Assembly: GCA_000016765.1 (NCBI GenBank)
Contig: CP000699.1
Location: 558,001-622,000, forward strand
Source of the DNA: Rhizorhabdus wittichii RW1
GTDB taxonomy: Bacteria > Pseudomonadota > Alphaproteobacteria > Sphingomonadales > Sphingomonadaceae
Direction of reading: 5' to 3'
DNA length: 64,000 nucleotides
Shown: in pieces, positions 39,665 to 47,641 of the stretch
Layout: the number at the start of each line of letters is the position of its first letter
How positions within the stretch are numbered: the first letter of the stretch is position 1
Notes under the pieces: model-generated
What the model saw: only the letters and a program-made list of their open reading frames with translations
Databases searched by the model: none
Told to the model about the DNA's origin: nothing
Program-made: the position numbers and the translations under genes

Positions 39665-40369
39665 TCAGATCGAGCGTTCCTCCTCATAGGCATAGCCGTC
39701 GTCGGCGCGCTGGAAGCCGTGCGACTGCAATATCTGCTCGACCCGCGGCGCGGTCGGCTTGATGAACAGGCGGACCTTGAACTTGGTCGGCGACAGGATC
39801 GTCACCTGTTCCTGCTCGCGCCCGCTCGGGCTCGCCATGTCGAAGGTGAGCTTGCCGTCGCGGCACAGCGCCGGGCCGCTCATCTCGCCGGGCAGGCCGA
39901 CCATCGGCAGCGCGCCGGACAGATAGGCGCGGACCTGGCCGCTACCGTCTTCGCAGTCGCCGCCGGGGAAACGCGCCTTGAGCGCATCGACGATCAGGGT
40001 GACGTTGCCGATCGGCTGCGGTCCCGCGACCACCGGCATGCCGACGCTGAAATCGTCGATCCCCGCGCCGCCGAGGCCGTAGCTGAACACGCCCTTCAGC
40101 CGCGAGACCTCGTCGGTGCCCTCGACGTCGAGGCGGATACGACCCTTGGCGGCATCCGCGAGCGACATCCGGCTCGTCACGTCGCCGAGCTGTATCTTGG
40201 CGAGCCGGGCGTCGTAGAGCTGCCCCTCCCACAGATTGCCTTCGACCTGCGCGGCCTCGAAGCCGACGCGGTCGAGCTGCATCAGGCCGATCGCGGTCTT
40301 GAGCGGAATGAACGGTATCGCGACGACGGCCGCCGCGACGACCAGCAGAAACAGCAGGATCGTCCTCAT
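39665..40369 (-). CDS. gspN: type II secretion system protein N
   Basis: The 234-residue protein has one N-terminal membrane anchor (residues 3-20) and a periplasmic region with VEGNLWEGQLYDARLAKIQLGDV and GMPVVAGPQPIGNVTLIVDAL, resembling the GspN/T2SSN family. GspN is an accessory inner-membrane part of type II secretion. The other T2SS genes are not next to it, so whether it works with a distant gsp operon is unknown. It lies between dsbD and DUF983, all on the minus strand. Confidence 0.85.
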   Translation of the reverse strand: MRTILLFLLVVAAAVVAIPFIPLKTAIGLMQLDRVGFEAAQVEGNLWEGQLYDARLAKIQLGDVTSRMSLADAAKGRIRLDVEGTDEVSRLKGVFSYGLGGAGIDDFSVGMPVVAGPQPIGNVTLIVDALKARFPGGDCEDGSGQVRAYLSGALPMVGLPGEMSGPALCRDGKLTFDMASPSGREQEQVTILSPTKFKVRLFIKPTAPRVEQILQSHGFQRADDGYAYEEERSI

Positions 40370-40406
40370 GATGCTCCCCCCTTTTGCCCTACGCCCTTAT
40401 GCCCCG

Positions 40407-40793
40407 TCAGCGCCCTCTTGCGAAGCCGTGCATCCGCCTGGCCCATTGGAAGCCGATCACCACGCCCTTGGCCGGCTGGATCATCAGCAGCGCCAGGATC
40501 ACCGCCAGCCCCGGCCACAGCGTCATGTCGAGCCACATCGGCAGATCGTAGCGCATGTTGACCGCGACCAGGATCGGCACGAGCACATGGCCCAGGATCA
40601 GCACGACCAGATAGGCGGGCATGTCGTCGGCGCTGTGCACCGTCCAGTCCTGCCCGCAGGACGGACAATGCGGGACGGGCTTGAGGAAGCGGCCAAACAG
40701 CTTGGCGTCGCCGCAGGCCGGACATTCGCCGCGCAGGCCGCGCAGCAGCGCCGAACGCAGGTCGCGCTCGCCGAACGATGAGGGCTGGTTCAT
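40407..40793 (-). CDS. DUF983 membrane protein with zinc-ribbon
   Basis: The 128-residue protein has an N-terminal zinc-ribbon-like element (GECPACGDAKLF..., then HCPSCGQDW) and two hydrophobic helices (YLVVLILGHVLVPILVAV and WPGLAVILALLMI). It is the standard DUF983 layout; the function is unknown. I chose the ATG at 40793, which gives the usual start MNQPSSFGERDLRSALLRGL; an upstream extension runs through the repeat at 40805. Confidence 0.88.
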   Translation of the reverse strand: MNQPSSFGERDLRSALLRGLRGECPACGDAKLFGRFLKPVPHCPSCGQDWTVHSADDMPAYLVVLILGHVLVPILVAVNMRYDLPMWLDMTLWPGLAVILALLMIQPAKGVVIGFQWARRMHGFARGR

Positions 40794-40804
40794 GGCGCCC
40801 CCAT

Positions 40805-40845
40805 AGAGCCTGATCATTCGAGGCGGAAGCGCTTTGCGTTTCCGA
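40805..40845. repeat. palindromic element related to the one at 63688
   Basis: The sequence begins agagcctgatc and contains the stem ggaagcg-ctttg-cgtttcc. The same two motifs, agagcctgat and ggaagcgcaaagcgcttcc, occur in the element at 63688-63749. It lies in the 105-base gap between DUF983 and tRNA-Gly. It may be a fossil mobile or REP-type sequence. Confidence 0.55.
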
Positions 40846-40898
40846 CGACTAATGTCGTTGACCGATCCGCCCCGGCTGTGGCAAGCGGCGCGAACCGA

Positions 40899-40972
40899 GC
40901 GGGTGTAGCTCAATGGTAGAGCAGAAGCTTCCCAAGCTTACGACGAGGGTTCGATTCCCTTCACCCGCTCCA
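40899..40972 (+). tRNA. tRNA-Gly (anticodon CCC)
   Basis: The 74-base gene folds into a normal cloverleaf. The acceptor stem is GCGGGTG/CACCCGC, discriminator T, and the 3' CCA is encoded. The D-stem is GCTC/GAGC and the T-arm contains GGTTCGATTCC. The anticodon loop is TTCCCAA, giving CCC for glycine codon GGG. Its 3' end is followed by a T-run. No integrase lies beside it. Confidence 0.97.
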
Positions 40973-41225
40973 ATTTTTTCAAGAGCTTAGCTCCCTAGAT
41001 CGCTGTGAAAGCCGTGGAATTCCAACATTTGCTAGTAGCTGAGCCAAAATCCGTATGCAGGGTCGGCGGCGATCAGGTCGATCAATTTCGTCATCCGCTC
41101 GCGTGTGAAATCGTCGGGTTCGGCCGCAATAGCTGCGCGACAAGATGTGCCGCTGATCAGCCTTCCGGGTTTCGATATGCCAGAAAGGAGGTTGGCCCTC
41201 TGCGGAAGGGCCAACCCTCCATCGG
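40973..41225. other. low-GC gap between tRNA-Gly and the CsbD gene
   Basis: This gap is less GC-rich than its surroundings. It holds a minus-strand open frame ending at 41032, whose final residues (DDFTRERMTKLIDLIAADPAYGFWLSY) look protein-like but match no family I know. It has no convincing ribosome site, and its start at 41229 overlaps the CsbD end. It could be a gene remnant next to the tRNA. I would not call it a gene. Confidence 0.3.
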
Positions 41226-41405
41226 TCAAAGCTTCTTGGCCACGCCCTCGGCCGCGCCTTTAAGCTTCTGGGCAGCTCCCTTGGCTTCCTGAGCGATGCC
41301 CTTGGCGACCAGGCCCGGCTTGTTCGCCTCTTTGCCGATCGATTGCTTTGCCTTGCCGATCGCCTCGTTGACGGCACCCTTCGCCTTATCGGTATATTCA
41401 CCCAT
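41226..41405 (-). CDS. CsbD family stress protein
   Basis: The 59-residue, Lys/Ala-rich, highly charged protein begins MGEYTDKAKGAVNEAIGKAK and has the repeated amphipathic pattern of the CsbD family. Members are small stress-induced proteins of unknown mechanism, often under general-stress control. The upstream 195 bases are AT-rich and may hold its promoter. The length is typical of short CsbD members. Confidence 0.88.
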   Translation of the reverse strand: MGEYTDKAKGAVNEAIGKAKQSIGKEANKPGLVAKGIAQEAKGAAQKLKGAAEGVAKKL

Positions 41406-41600
41406 CGTCGTCCTCCATCACATGCCATTGACCCGGCACGGACAATCGAACGCCCAAGGCAGGGGCGAAGCTCCATTAATTAATTGCCACCGGCGCCCTT
41501 CATCCGAGAAAGATTCTCAGGATTACCATTTAATATACTGAAATTATAATAAATCTTCTGATTTCCTGCGAAGACGATCCTCGTTCATCCGCTCCGATCG

Positions 41601-41852
41601 TCAAGGATCGCTGATCGGCCAGTGCGAATGAGACGCCCGGTCTCCGAGCTTGATCAATTCCTCATTGGTTTGCTGATCACGAACGATGCGCAGGCCGTCG
41701 CGGGTATCGATGGTTTCCTGCCATTGCGGTTCGGGTCGCTCGGCTTCCCGCGCCCTGTAGGCTTCATCGCGCACCCGCTTCATGCGGCGCCACAACAGGG
41801 GCATCGCGATGAAGGGAAGCAGCACCGGCCCAAAGACGAGAATGGCTTCCAT
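41601..41852 (-). CDS. small single-helix membrane protein, unknown
   Basis: The protein has 83 residues. A membrane helix at residues 1-22 (MEAILVFGPVLLPFIAMPLL) is followed by WRRMKRVRDEAYRAREAERPEPQWQ, positively charged on the cytoplasmic side, and a polar tail. I do not recognise a family. An in-frame GTG 12 bases further upstream is an alternative start. The gene is divergent from the membrane protein starting at 42018, with about 165 bases between. Its promoter lies in an AT-rich gap. Confidence 0.6.
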   Translation of the reverse strand: MEAILVFGPVLLPFIAMPLLWRRMKRVRDEAYRAREAERPEPQWQETIDTRDGLRIVRDQQTNEELIKLGDRASHSHWPISDP

Positions 41853-42017
41853 CCATCGATTCACAGGCCCCTCCCCAAAATTCCGGCTATATCTTCGGCA
41901 CGATATAGTCAGGCTGACAAGCCTCTCGGTCCGATCCGGTGCGAAAACCGGGATGCGTCCGATCAAATCCGCGCCCATGTCTTCCGCGAAGCCGGTCGAG
42001 GGCGTTATGAGCCTGTC

Positions 42018-43748
42018 ATGGCGTTGAACATCATCGGGCGGGCGTTCGGCTGGCTGGGGCGGCGGTTGCTGCTTTATGCCCTGCTGGTCTGCGCGATCGG
42101 CTTCGCGACCTTCGCACTGCCGTGGATCAAGCGCGAGATCGAGGGCGACCGGCAGGCGCAGCAGCGCTATGAGGCGCTCGACCTCTCGCGCCGCCAGCTC
42201 GATCGCGAGATCGCCACCGCGCGGGATGCGATCGGGACATCGGTGGCCGCGACCCGGCAACAGGGCGTGGCGGCGCTCGACACCCGCATCGCCTTGGCCG
42301 AACGCGAGAAGGCGGCGCTCGAACAGGTCGGGCGCAATGCACCGTCGACCTTCGTCCTCGCCTTGCAGGGCCGCGACGCCCTGCTCGCGGCGAAGCGGCG
42401 CGAGCTGCGCGTGCTGATGCTCGATCGCGAGATCGGCGCGCTGCGGGCGGCGCGCTCGCTCGCGCTGGCCGACCGGGCGAGCATCGCCGCCGCCACCGAC
42501 CTGCAAGCACAGCGCGCCGCGGCGCAGGCGGCGATCCACGGCTGCGACGGCGCGCGCGAAGACCTCGCCGCGTTCGAGCAGCGCTGGCGGTGGCGGGTGC
42601 GGTCCTGGCTCGACAATGACGAGCATCGCGCGCTCGCCGCGCGGACGGCGACCGCCTGCGCCGAAGCGCGGCGACAGGTCGGCCGCCACAACCTGCTCGC
42701 CGCCACGAGCCGCGAAGCCGCCCTCGCCCGCACCCGCGCCGAGGCCCTGCTCGCGGGGTCCGAGACGGAGGCCGGCGCCCGGCTCGATGCCTGGCAAGAG
42801 CGGTTCGCGGCCGATGTCGATCGGGCGCGGACCGAATGGGCGGGGAACTGGTCCGAACGCGCGCGTCTCTGGGCCGATCGCCTGGGGCTGCGGCCGATCC
42901 TGATCGCGGCGGCCTGGGCGCTGCTGGCGATCCTGCTGACGCCCTATGCGATCCGGCTGGCCTTCTTCTTCCTGCTCGCGCCGATGGCGATGCGCCGCGC
43001 CGCGATCCGGCTCAGCGTTCCGGGCGGCGGCGGGACGGCGATCCCCCTGCCCGGCCCGTCGACCACCTCGGTCGCGATCCGTCTCGACCGGGGCGAGGAA
43101 CTGCTGGTGCGGCAGGACTATCTCCAATCGACCTCGCATGGCGGCGCCAAGGCGACCCGCTGGCTGCTCGACTATCGCCATCCGCTGTCCAGCATGGTCA
43201 GCGGCCTCGCCTTCCTGACCCGGATCCGGGGCGACGGCGAGACGACGACGATATCGGCGGTGCGCGATCCCTTCGCCGAGACGGTGATCCTGTCGCTGCC
43301 CGAAGGCGCCGCCTGCGTCCTTCAGCCCCGCGCGCTGGCGGCGGTGGCGCAACCGATCGGCCGACCCTTGCGGATCAGCAGCCATTGGCGGCTCTTCTCG
43401 CTCAACGCCTGGCTGACCCTGCAGCTTCGCTATCTCGTCTTCCACGGCCCGGCGCGGCTGGCGCTCAAGGGCGGGCGCGGCGTCCGGGTCGAACGCGCCG
43501 AGCAGGGCCGCGTCTTCGGACAGGACCAGCTCGTCGGCTTCTCGGCCGACCTCGCCTATTCGGTGGCGCGGACCGAAACCTTCTGGCCCTATTTCCTCGG
43601 CCGGGAGCAGCTCTTCAAGGATCGGGTCGAAGCCGGCGACGGCCTGCTGATCGTCGAGGAGGCGCCGATGGCCGGCCGGGGACGCGGCGAGGCGCGCCAC
43701 GGCCTGGAGGGGACGGCCGACGCGATGCTCAAGCTGGTCGGGTTGTAG
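42018..43748 (+). CDS. uncharacterised membrane protein with coiled coil and AIM24-like C-terminal region
   Basis: The product has 576 residues. The N-terminal helix (about 16-34) is followed by a long, Arg/Glu/Ala-rich stretch that is probably coiled coil (about 40-290). A second membrane segment lies near residues 296-322 (ILIAAAWALLAILLTPYAI..). The C-terminal 240 residues have beta-rich repeats such as LDRGEELLVRQDYLQSTSHG and LTRIRGDGETTTISAV, ending AGDGLLIVEEAP. These resemble the repeat pattern of AIM24-type proteins, but the match is by eye. The ATG was chosen because a TM helix follows at once. Confidence 0.6.
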   Translation: MALNIIGRAFGWLGRRLLLYALLVCAIGFATFALPWIKREIEGDRQAQQRYEALDLSRRQLDREIATARDAIGTSVAATRQQGVAALDTRIALAEREKAALEQVGRNAPSTFVLALQGRDALLAAKRRELRVLMLDREIGALRAARSLALADRASIAAATDLQAQRAAAQAAIHGCDGAREDLAAFEQRWRWRVRSWLDNDEHRALAARTATACAEARRQVGRHNLLAATSREAALARTRAEALLAGSETEAGARLDAWQERFAADVDRARTEWAGNWSERARLWADRLGLRPILIAAAWALLAILLTPYAIRLAFFFLLAPMAMRRAAIRLSVPGGGGTAIPLPGPSTTSVAIRLDRGEELLVRQDYLQSTSHGGAKATRWLLDYRHPLSSMVSGLAFLTRIRGDGETTTISAVRDPFAETVILSLPEGAACVLQPRALAAVAQPIGRPLRISSHWRLFSLNAWLTLQLRYLVFHGPARLALKGGRGVRVERAEQGRVFGQDQLVGFSADLAYSVARTETFWPYFLGREQLFKDRVEAGDGLLIVEEAPMAGRGRGEARHGLEGTADAMLKLVGL

Positions 43749-43966
43749 CGAGCGATCGACGGCTCCAGCGTCGGATGGCTTCACTTCCGGGATAAGAAGC
43801 GGCGTCCGGCGGCGGGCAAAGCGAATTCCAGAGCAAGGGACGGAGTGCGCCCGACCACGGAGCGGATCACCTTCTCCCGACATCATCGATCAGAAATGCA
43901 GGACCATGACCGGAACCTCCTTTCCCTCGCCTTCCCGTCGTGGATGATCCCCGATATGCGGAGTCG

Positions 43967-44578
43967 ATGGACTTCCTGAAGAGCGTCGGCCCGGATTGGG
44001 CGCGGCTGATCGAACGGGTCGGTCCGTGCCGGCACGATCCGAAGGCGGCTCGCGAACCCTATGAGGCGCTGGTCCGGTCGATCGCCTATCAGCAGCTCAC
44101 CGCCAGGGCCGGAGACGCCATCATCGACCGGCTGAAGACCAGGCTGGGCGGTCATGGCTTTCCTTCGCCGAAGCAGCTCGCGGATGCCGATCCCGACGCC
44201 TTGCGCGCGTGCGGCTTCTCCGCCGCGAAAGCCGCCACCATCCAGGCGATCGCCGGCGCCGCGCTGTCCGGCTTCGTTCCCGGCCGCGACGCCGCGGCCG
44301 CGATGGAGGACGAGGCGCTGATCGATCGCCTCACCGCCATCAGGGGGATCGGCCGCTGGACGGTCGAGATGCTGCTGATCTATTCGCTCGAACGGCTCGA
44401 CGTCCTGCCCGCCGACGATTTCGGCGCGCGCGAGGGCTATCGTCTGCTGAAGGCCTTGCCCGCACCGCCGACGGCCAGGGCATTGCGCGGGATCGCCAGC
44501 GCCTGGGCGCCGCATCGCACCGTCGCCACATGGTATCTGTGGCGCATCCCGCGCGATCGCGCGCCTGCCGGGACGTAG
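43967..44578 (+). CDS. AlkA-like DNA-3-methyladenine glycosylase
   Basis: The 203-residue HhH-GPD glycosylase should excise alkylated bases such as 3-methyladenine. It has EPYEALVRSIAYQQLTARAGDAI, the helix-hairpin-helix IRGIGRWTVEMLLIYSLERLDVLPADDFG and, in the last part, the catalytic Asp. I preferred the ATG at 43967, preceded by GGAG, over a GTG 27 bases upstream. It starts a run of six same-strand genes devoted to alkylation damage. Confidence 0.88.
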   Translation: MDFLKSVGPDWARLIERVGPCRHDPKAAREPYEALVRSIAYQQLTARAGDAIIDRLKTRLGGHGFPSPKQLADADPDALRACGFSAAKAATIQAIAGAALSGFVPGRDAAAAMEDEALIDRLTAIRGIGRWTVEMLLIYSLERLDVLPADDFGAREGYRLLKALPAPPTARALRGIASAWAPHRTVATWYLWRIPRDRAPAGT

Positions 44579-44584
44579 GGCGTC

Positions 44585-45202
44585 ATGCCGCTCCAGAACC
44601 GGGTCACCCCCTTCGGCGACATCGTCGCCATCGACCAGCGCGGCCTGTTCACCGGCAATCGCGGCATCCTCCACGATCCCGCGACCAGGACGCTGGGAAA
44701 GCGTCGCTGGACGAGCAAGGCATGGCTGATCTGCACCTGTGACTACCGGGACCGTCGCCGTGCCGTGATGGGCGGCCGGAGCTGGACGGAACTGTTCTTC
44801 CTCGACGAAGCGGTCGCGCTCGCCGCCGGCCATCGCCCCTGTTTCCTGTGCCGCCGCCCCGCTGCGTTGCGCTTCCGCGAAGCATGGGCGGCGGGACAGG
44901 AGCTTCCCCAGCCCTCCGCCGGAGCCATGGACGCCGTCCTGCACGCGGAACGGATCGGCCGTCGCGCGCATCCGGCGCCGGGTCGGCCGATCGACCTTCC
45001 CGACGGCACGATGGTCGCGAACGCGGGCGCGGCCTTCCTGCTCCATGGCGGCCTCGCCCGGCGCTGGACCGACAGGGGCTATGGCCCGCCCGAGCCATTG
45101 CCGCGGGCGGAGCGCCTGCTAACGCCACCGTCGACGGTGGCGGCATTGCGCGCCGGCTATCGCGTTGCCGTTCATCCTTCCGTCGAGACGGGCCATGCGT
45201 GA
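44585..45202 (+). CDS. unknown Cys-rich protein in the alkylation-repair cassette
   Basis: The 205-residue protein is not one I can place. It has two Cys pairs, ICTCDYRDRRR and RPCFLCRRPA, separated by about 50 residues, which could form a zinc-binding site. A conserved-looking N-terminus reads MPLQNRVTPFGDIVAI. The region between is Arg-rich, compatible with nucleic-acid binding. It starts seven bases after the glycosylase stop and overlaps the alkB start by eight bases, so it is surely in that operon. A role in repair is inference from context. Confidence 0.78.
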   Translation: MPLQNRVTPFGDIVAIDQRGLFTGNRGILHDPATRTLGKRRWTSKAWLICTCDYRDRRRAVMGGRSWTELFFLDEAVALAAGHRPCFLCRRPAALRFREAWAAGQELPQPSAGAMDAVLHAERIGRRAHPAPGRPIDLPDGTMVANAGAAFLLHGGLARRWTDRGYGPPEPLPRAERLLTPPSTVAALRAGYRVAVHPSVETGHA

Positions 45203-45839
45203 TCTGTTCGATGGGGAGGCGGAACCTCCCGTGGTGACCATGGCGGCCGGCGCGGTCCTGCTGCGCGGGTTCGCGCGGCCCTATGAAGCCGAACTGCTTG
45301 CCGCGCTTCGGGACGTCCTCGCGATTTCGCCCTTCCGGCACATGACCACGCCCGGCGGCCATGTCATGTCGGTCGCCATGACCAATTGCGGCGCGGCCGG
45401 CTGGCTCACTGACCGCTCCGGCTATCGCTATGACGGGATCGACCCGAAGACGGCTTCGCCCTGGCCCGCCATGCCCGATTGCTTCGCGGCGCTTGCCCGC
45501 GCCGCGGCGGAAGCCGCCGGCCATGGCGGGTTCCAGCCGGACGCCTGCCTCATCAACCGCTACATCCCCGGCGCGCGCCTCTCGCTCCATCAGGATCGCA
45601 ACGAGCGGGATGTCGCGCACCCGATCATATCGGTCTCGCTCGGGCTGCCGGCGACCTTCCTGTTCGGCGGAGCGAGACGGTACGACAGGCCCCGGAGATT
45701 TGCGCTGGAGCACTGCGATATCGCGGCCTGGGGCGGCCCGTCGCGCCTGCATTTCCACGGCGTCGCGGAACTGAAGGACGGCGAGCACGATATGCTCGGA
45801 CGACAGCGCATCAACCTGACCTTCCGGAAAGCACTGTGA
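45195..45839 (+). CDS. alkB: AlkB family DNA oxidative demethylase
   Basis: AlkB uses Fe(II), oxygen and 2-oxoglutarate to remove methyl groups from 1-methyladenine and 3-methylcytosine in DNA. The 214-residue protein has INRYIPGARLSLHQDRNE, with the HxD iron ligands, the second His in RLHFHGVAELKDGEH and the 2-oxoglutarate-binding RQRINLTFR. The core TNCGAAGWLTDRSGYRYD is typical of AlkB. The ATG at 45195 overlaps the end of the upstream gene. The next small gene overlaps its stop by four bases. Confidence 0.95.
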   Translation: MRDLFDGEAEPPVVTMAAGAVLLRGFARPYEAELLAALRDVLAISPFRHMTTPGGHVMSVAMTNCGAAGWLTDRSGYRYDGIDPKTASPWPAMPDCFAALARAAAEAAGHGGFQPDACLINRYIPGARLSLHQDRNERDVAHPIISVSLGLPATFLFGGARRYDRPRRFALEHCDIAAWGGPSRLHFHGVAELKDGEHDMLGRQRINLTFRKAL

Positions 45840-46042
45840 CGGATCCGCGGCGCATCGGGCGCTGCGGCACCCGCGCCATGGCGGACGATCCCCATAGGGC
45901 CGCCGTGCTCGAACGGATCGGACGGATGGTCGACGACGGACTGGCGGAATGGTCGCTTCTCGCGGGCGGCGAGATCCGCCTGCGCCTTCTGTCGGGCGAG
46001 GTCTTCCTGCTCGGCGCGGACGACATTTTCCGGCTGGCCTGA
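45836..46042 (+). CDS. small unknown protein overlapping the alkB stop
   Basis: The 68-residue protein has a polar N-terminus and a compact C-terminal part (AAVLERIGRMVDDGLAEWSL, then LRLLSGEVFLLGADDIFRL) that looks like a small beta-hairpin fold. The family is unknown. A GTG start gives a GTGA overlap with the alkB stop, which suggests translational coupling. An ATG at 45878 is possible and would give 54 residues. Confidence 0.6.
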   Translation: MTDPRRIGRCGTRAMADDPHRAAVLERIGRMVDDGLAEWSLLAGGEIRLRLLSGEVFLLGADDIFRLA

Positions 46043-46143
46043 GCGGCCGGGCGGGCTTTCCGATTCAAGAACAAGGACCGGAGTTTGGACCGCGAGGACG
46101 CGGCCTATTTCGGGGCATGACGCGATGACGAGGAGTAACATCG

Positions 46144-46905
46144 ATGAACGACGCGGCTTCCCGGCTCCCGGCCTCCGCGACGCTACCGGCGGAGGTTCGG
46201 GCGGCGGAGGACCGGGCGGCAGCCTATGACTGGCCGGCGATCACCGGCGAGCTGGACGGTTTCGGCTGCGCGATCCTGCCGAGCCTGCTCGCCGCCGACG
46301 AATGTCGGGCGATCGCGGCGCTCTACCCGGACGAAAGCCGTTTCCGCAGCCGGGTCGTCATGGGCCGGCACGGCTTCGGCAAGGGCGAATATCGCTATTT
46401 CAACTATCCCCTGCCCGATCCGGTCGGCGCGCTCCGGACGGCGATCTATCCTCGTCTGGCGGGTCTCGCCAACCGGTGGAACGAGCGGATGGGGATCGGG
46501 GAGCGCTATCCCGTCGACCACGCCTCCTATCTCGCCCGCTGCCGCGAGGCCGGGCAGACCCGGCCGACGCCGCTGCTGCTGCAATATGGGCCGGACGACT
46601 ATAATTGCCTGCACCAGGACCTCTACGGCGATCTCGTCTTCCCCATCCAGGTCGCCATCCTGCTGTCGGAACCGGGGGAGGACTTCACCGGCGGCGAGTT
46701 CGTCCTCACCGAACAGCGTCCCCGCATGCAGAGCCGGGCCGAGGTCGTACCCCTAAGGCAGGGCGATGCGCTCGCCTTCGCGGTTCATCACCGGCCGGTG
46801 CAGGGCACGCGCGGCGTCTATCGCGTGAACATGCGCCATGGGGTGAGCCGCCTGCGCTCGGGCCGGCGCCATTGCCTCGGAATCATTTTCCACGACGCCC
46901 CCTGA
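46144..46905 (+). CDS. 2-oxoglutarate/Fe(II)-dependent oxygenase
   Basis: The 253-residue protein has the HxD of a double-stranded beta-helix dioxygenase in YNCLHQDLYGDLVFPIQVAILL, then GGEFVLTEQRP and a distal part ending VYRVNMRHGVSRLRSGRRHCLGIIFHDAP, which would supply the second His and the basic residue for 2-oxoglutarate. Such genes are often found beside ada/ogt and alkB in alphaproteobacteria, but their substrate is not settled. A strong AGGAG precedes the ATG. The ogt gene follows within 14 bases. Confidence 0.88.
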   Translation: MNDAASRLPASATLPAEVRAAEDRAAAYDWPAITGELDGFGCAILPSLLAADECRAIAALYPDESRFRSRVVMGRHGFGKGEYRYFNYPLPDPVGALRTAIYPRLAGLANRWNERMGIGERYPVDHASYLARCREAGQTRPTPLLLQYGPDDYNCLHQDLYGDLVFPIQVAILLSEPGEDFTGGEFVLTEQRPRMQSRAEVVPLRQGDALAFAVHHRPVQGTRGVYRVNMRHGVSRLRSGRRHCLGIIFHDAP

Positions 46906-46918
46906 CCGGAGTATCGCC

Positions 46919-47428
46919 ATGCAAGAGATGATCCGCTTCGCCTGGGGGACGAGCTACCTCGGAGATGTCATGGTCGCCGTCTCCGATCGCGGGATCGTCG
47001 CGATCGAGTTCGGCGACCAACGGCCGGCCGTGGAGCAGGTCCTTCGCGCCCGCTTTCCCGAGGCCGTCGTCCACGAGCGACCGGACGAGCTCGCCCCGAT
47101 CGCCGCGAAGGCCGTCCGCGCGATCGAGGAGCCCGGCTATGATCCGGGCCTGCCGCTCGACCTGCGGGGAACGCCCTATGAGGTCATGGTGTGGACGATG
47201 CTAAGGGACATTCCCAGTGGCGAGACGACGAGCTACGGCGCGCTGGCCGCCAGGCTCGGCACCAGGGATGCGCGCGACGTCACCGCCGCCATCGCCAACA
47301 ATGCGGTGGCCGTGCTGGTGCCGTGCCACCGCGTCATCAGGAAGGACGGCTCGATCTCCGGTTATCGATGGGGCTTCCGGCGCAAGCGCTCGCTTCTCGC
47401 CCGCGAACGGAAAGCGATCGATAGATAG
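46919..47428 (+). CDS. ogt: methylated-DNA-protein-cysteine S-methyltransferase
   Basis: This suicide enzyme repairs O6-methylguanine. The 169-residue protein has the DNA-binding helix-turn-helix region TSYGALAARLGTRDARDVTAAIANN and the active-site loop VLVPCHRVIRKDGSISGYRWG, with the acceptor Cys in PCHR. It lacks the N-terminal regulatory (Ada) domain, so it is a repair protein and not the adaptive-response activator. It ends the alkylation cassette and is followed by a tRNA on the other strand. Confidence 0.94.
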   Translation: MQEMIRFAWGTSYLGDVMVAVSDRGIVAIEFGDQRPAVEQVLRARFPEAVVHERPDELAPIAAKAVRAIEEPGYDPGLPLDLRGTPYEVMVWTMLRDIPSGETTSYGALAARLGTRDARDVTAAIANNAVAVLVPCHRVIRKDGSISGYRWGFRRKRSLLARERKAIDR

Positions 47429-47478
47429 AGGGCAAGGGTTTGCGTTCTCGTCGCCGGGCGTGTCGTGCCAGGCGGCGC

Positions 47479-47555
47479 TGGTGCCCCGGGAGAGACTCGA
47501 ACTCCCGACCTGCGGTTTAGGAAACCGTTGCTCTGTCCTGCTGAGCTACCGGGGC
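47479..47555 (-). tRNA. tRNA-Arg (anticodon CCT)
   Basis: The 77-base gene on the minus strand has acceptor stem GCCCCGG/CCGGGGC, discriminator A and an encoded CCA. The D-arm is TAGCTCAGCAGGACAGAGC, the anticodon loop TTCCTAA gives CCT for AGG codons, and the T-arm contains GAGTTCGAGTC. It lies between ogt and a PEP mutase-family gene. Confidence 0.96.
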
Positions 47556-47641
47556 ACGTCGGCGGACGGCGCATCTCTTATCGTGCCACGCGCCGATGTC
47601 CAGAGAGGCGGCGGGCGATCGCGCGAAAAGCCCGCCGGCGA

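Noticed and set aside
40899-41600. tRNA-Gly as the attachment site of an integrated element
   Set aside because: The downstream region is somewhat AT-rich, but there is no integrase and no visible duplicate of the tRNA 3' end.
41604-43886. Long minus-strand frame opposite the 42018 gene
   Set aside because: Only its last 83 codons before the stop look like a real protein; the rest is antisense to a gene with coherent membrane segments.
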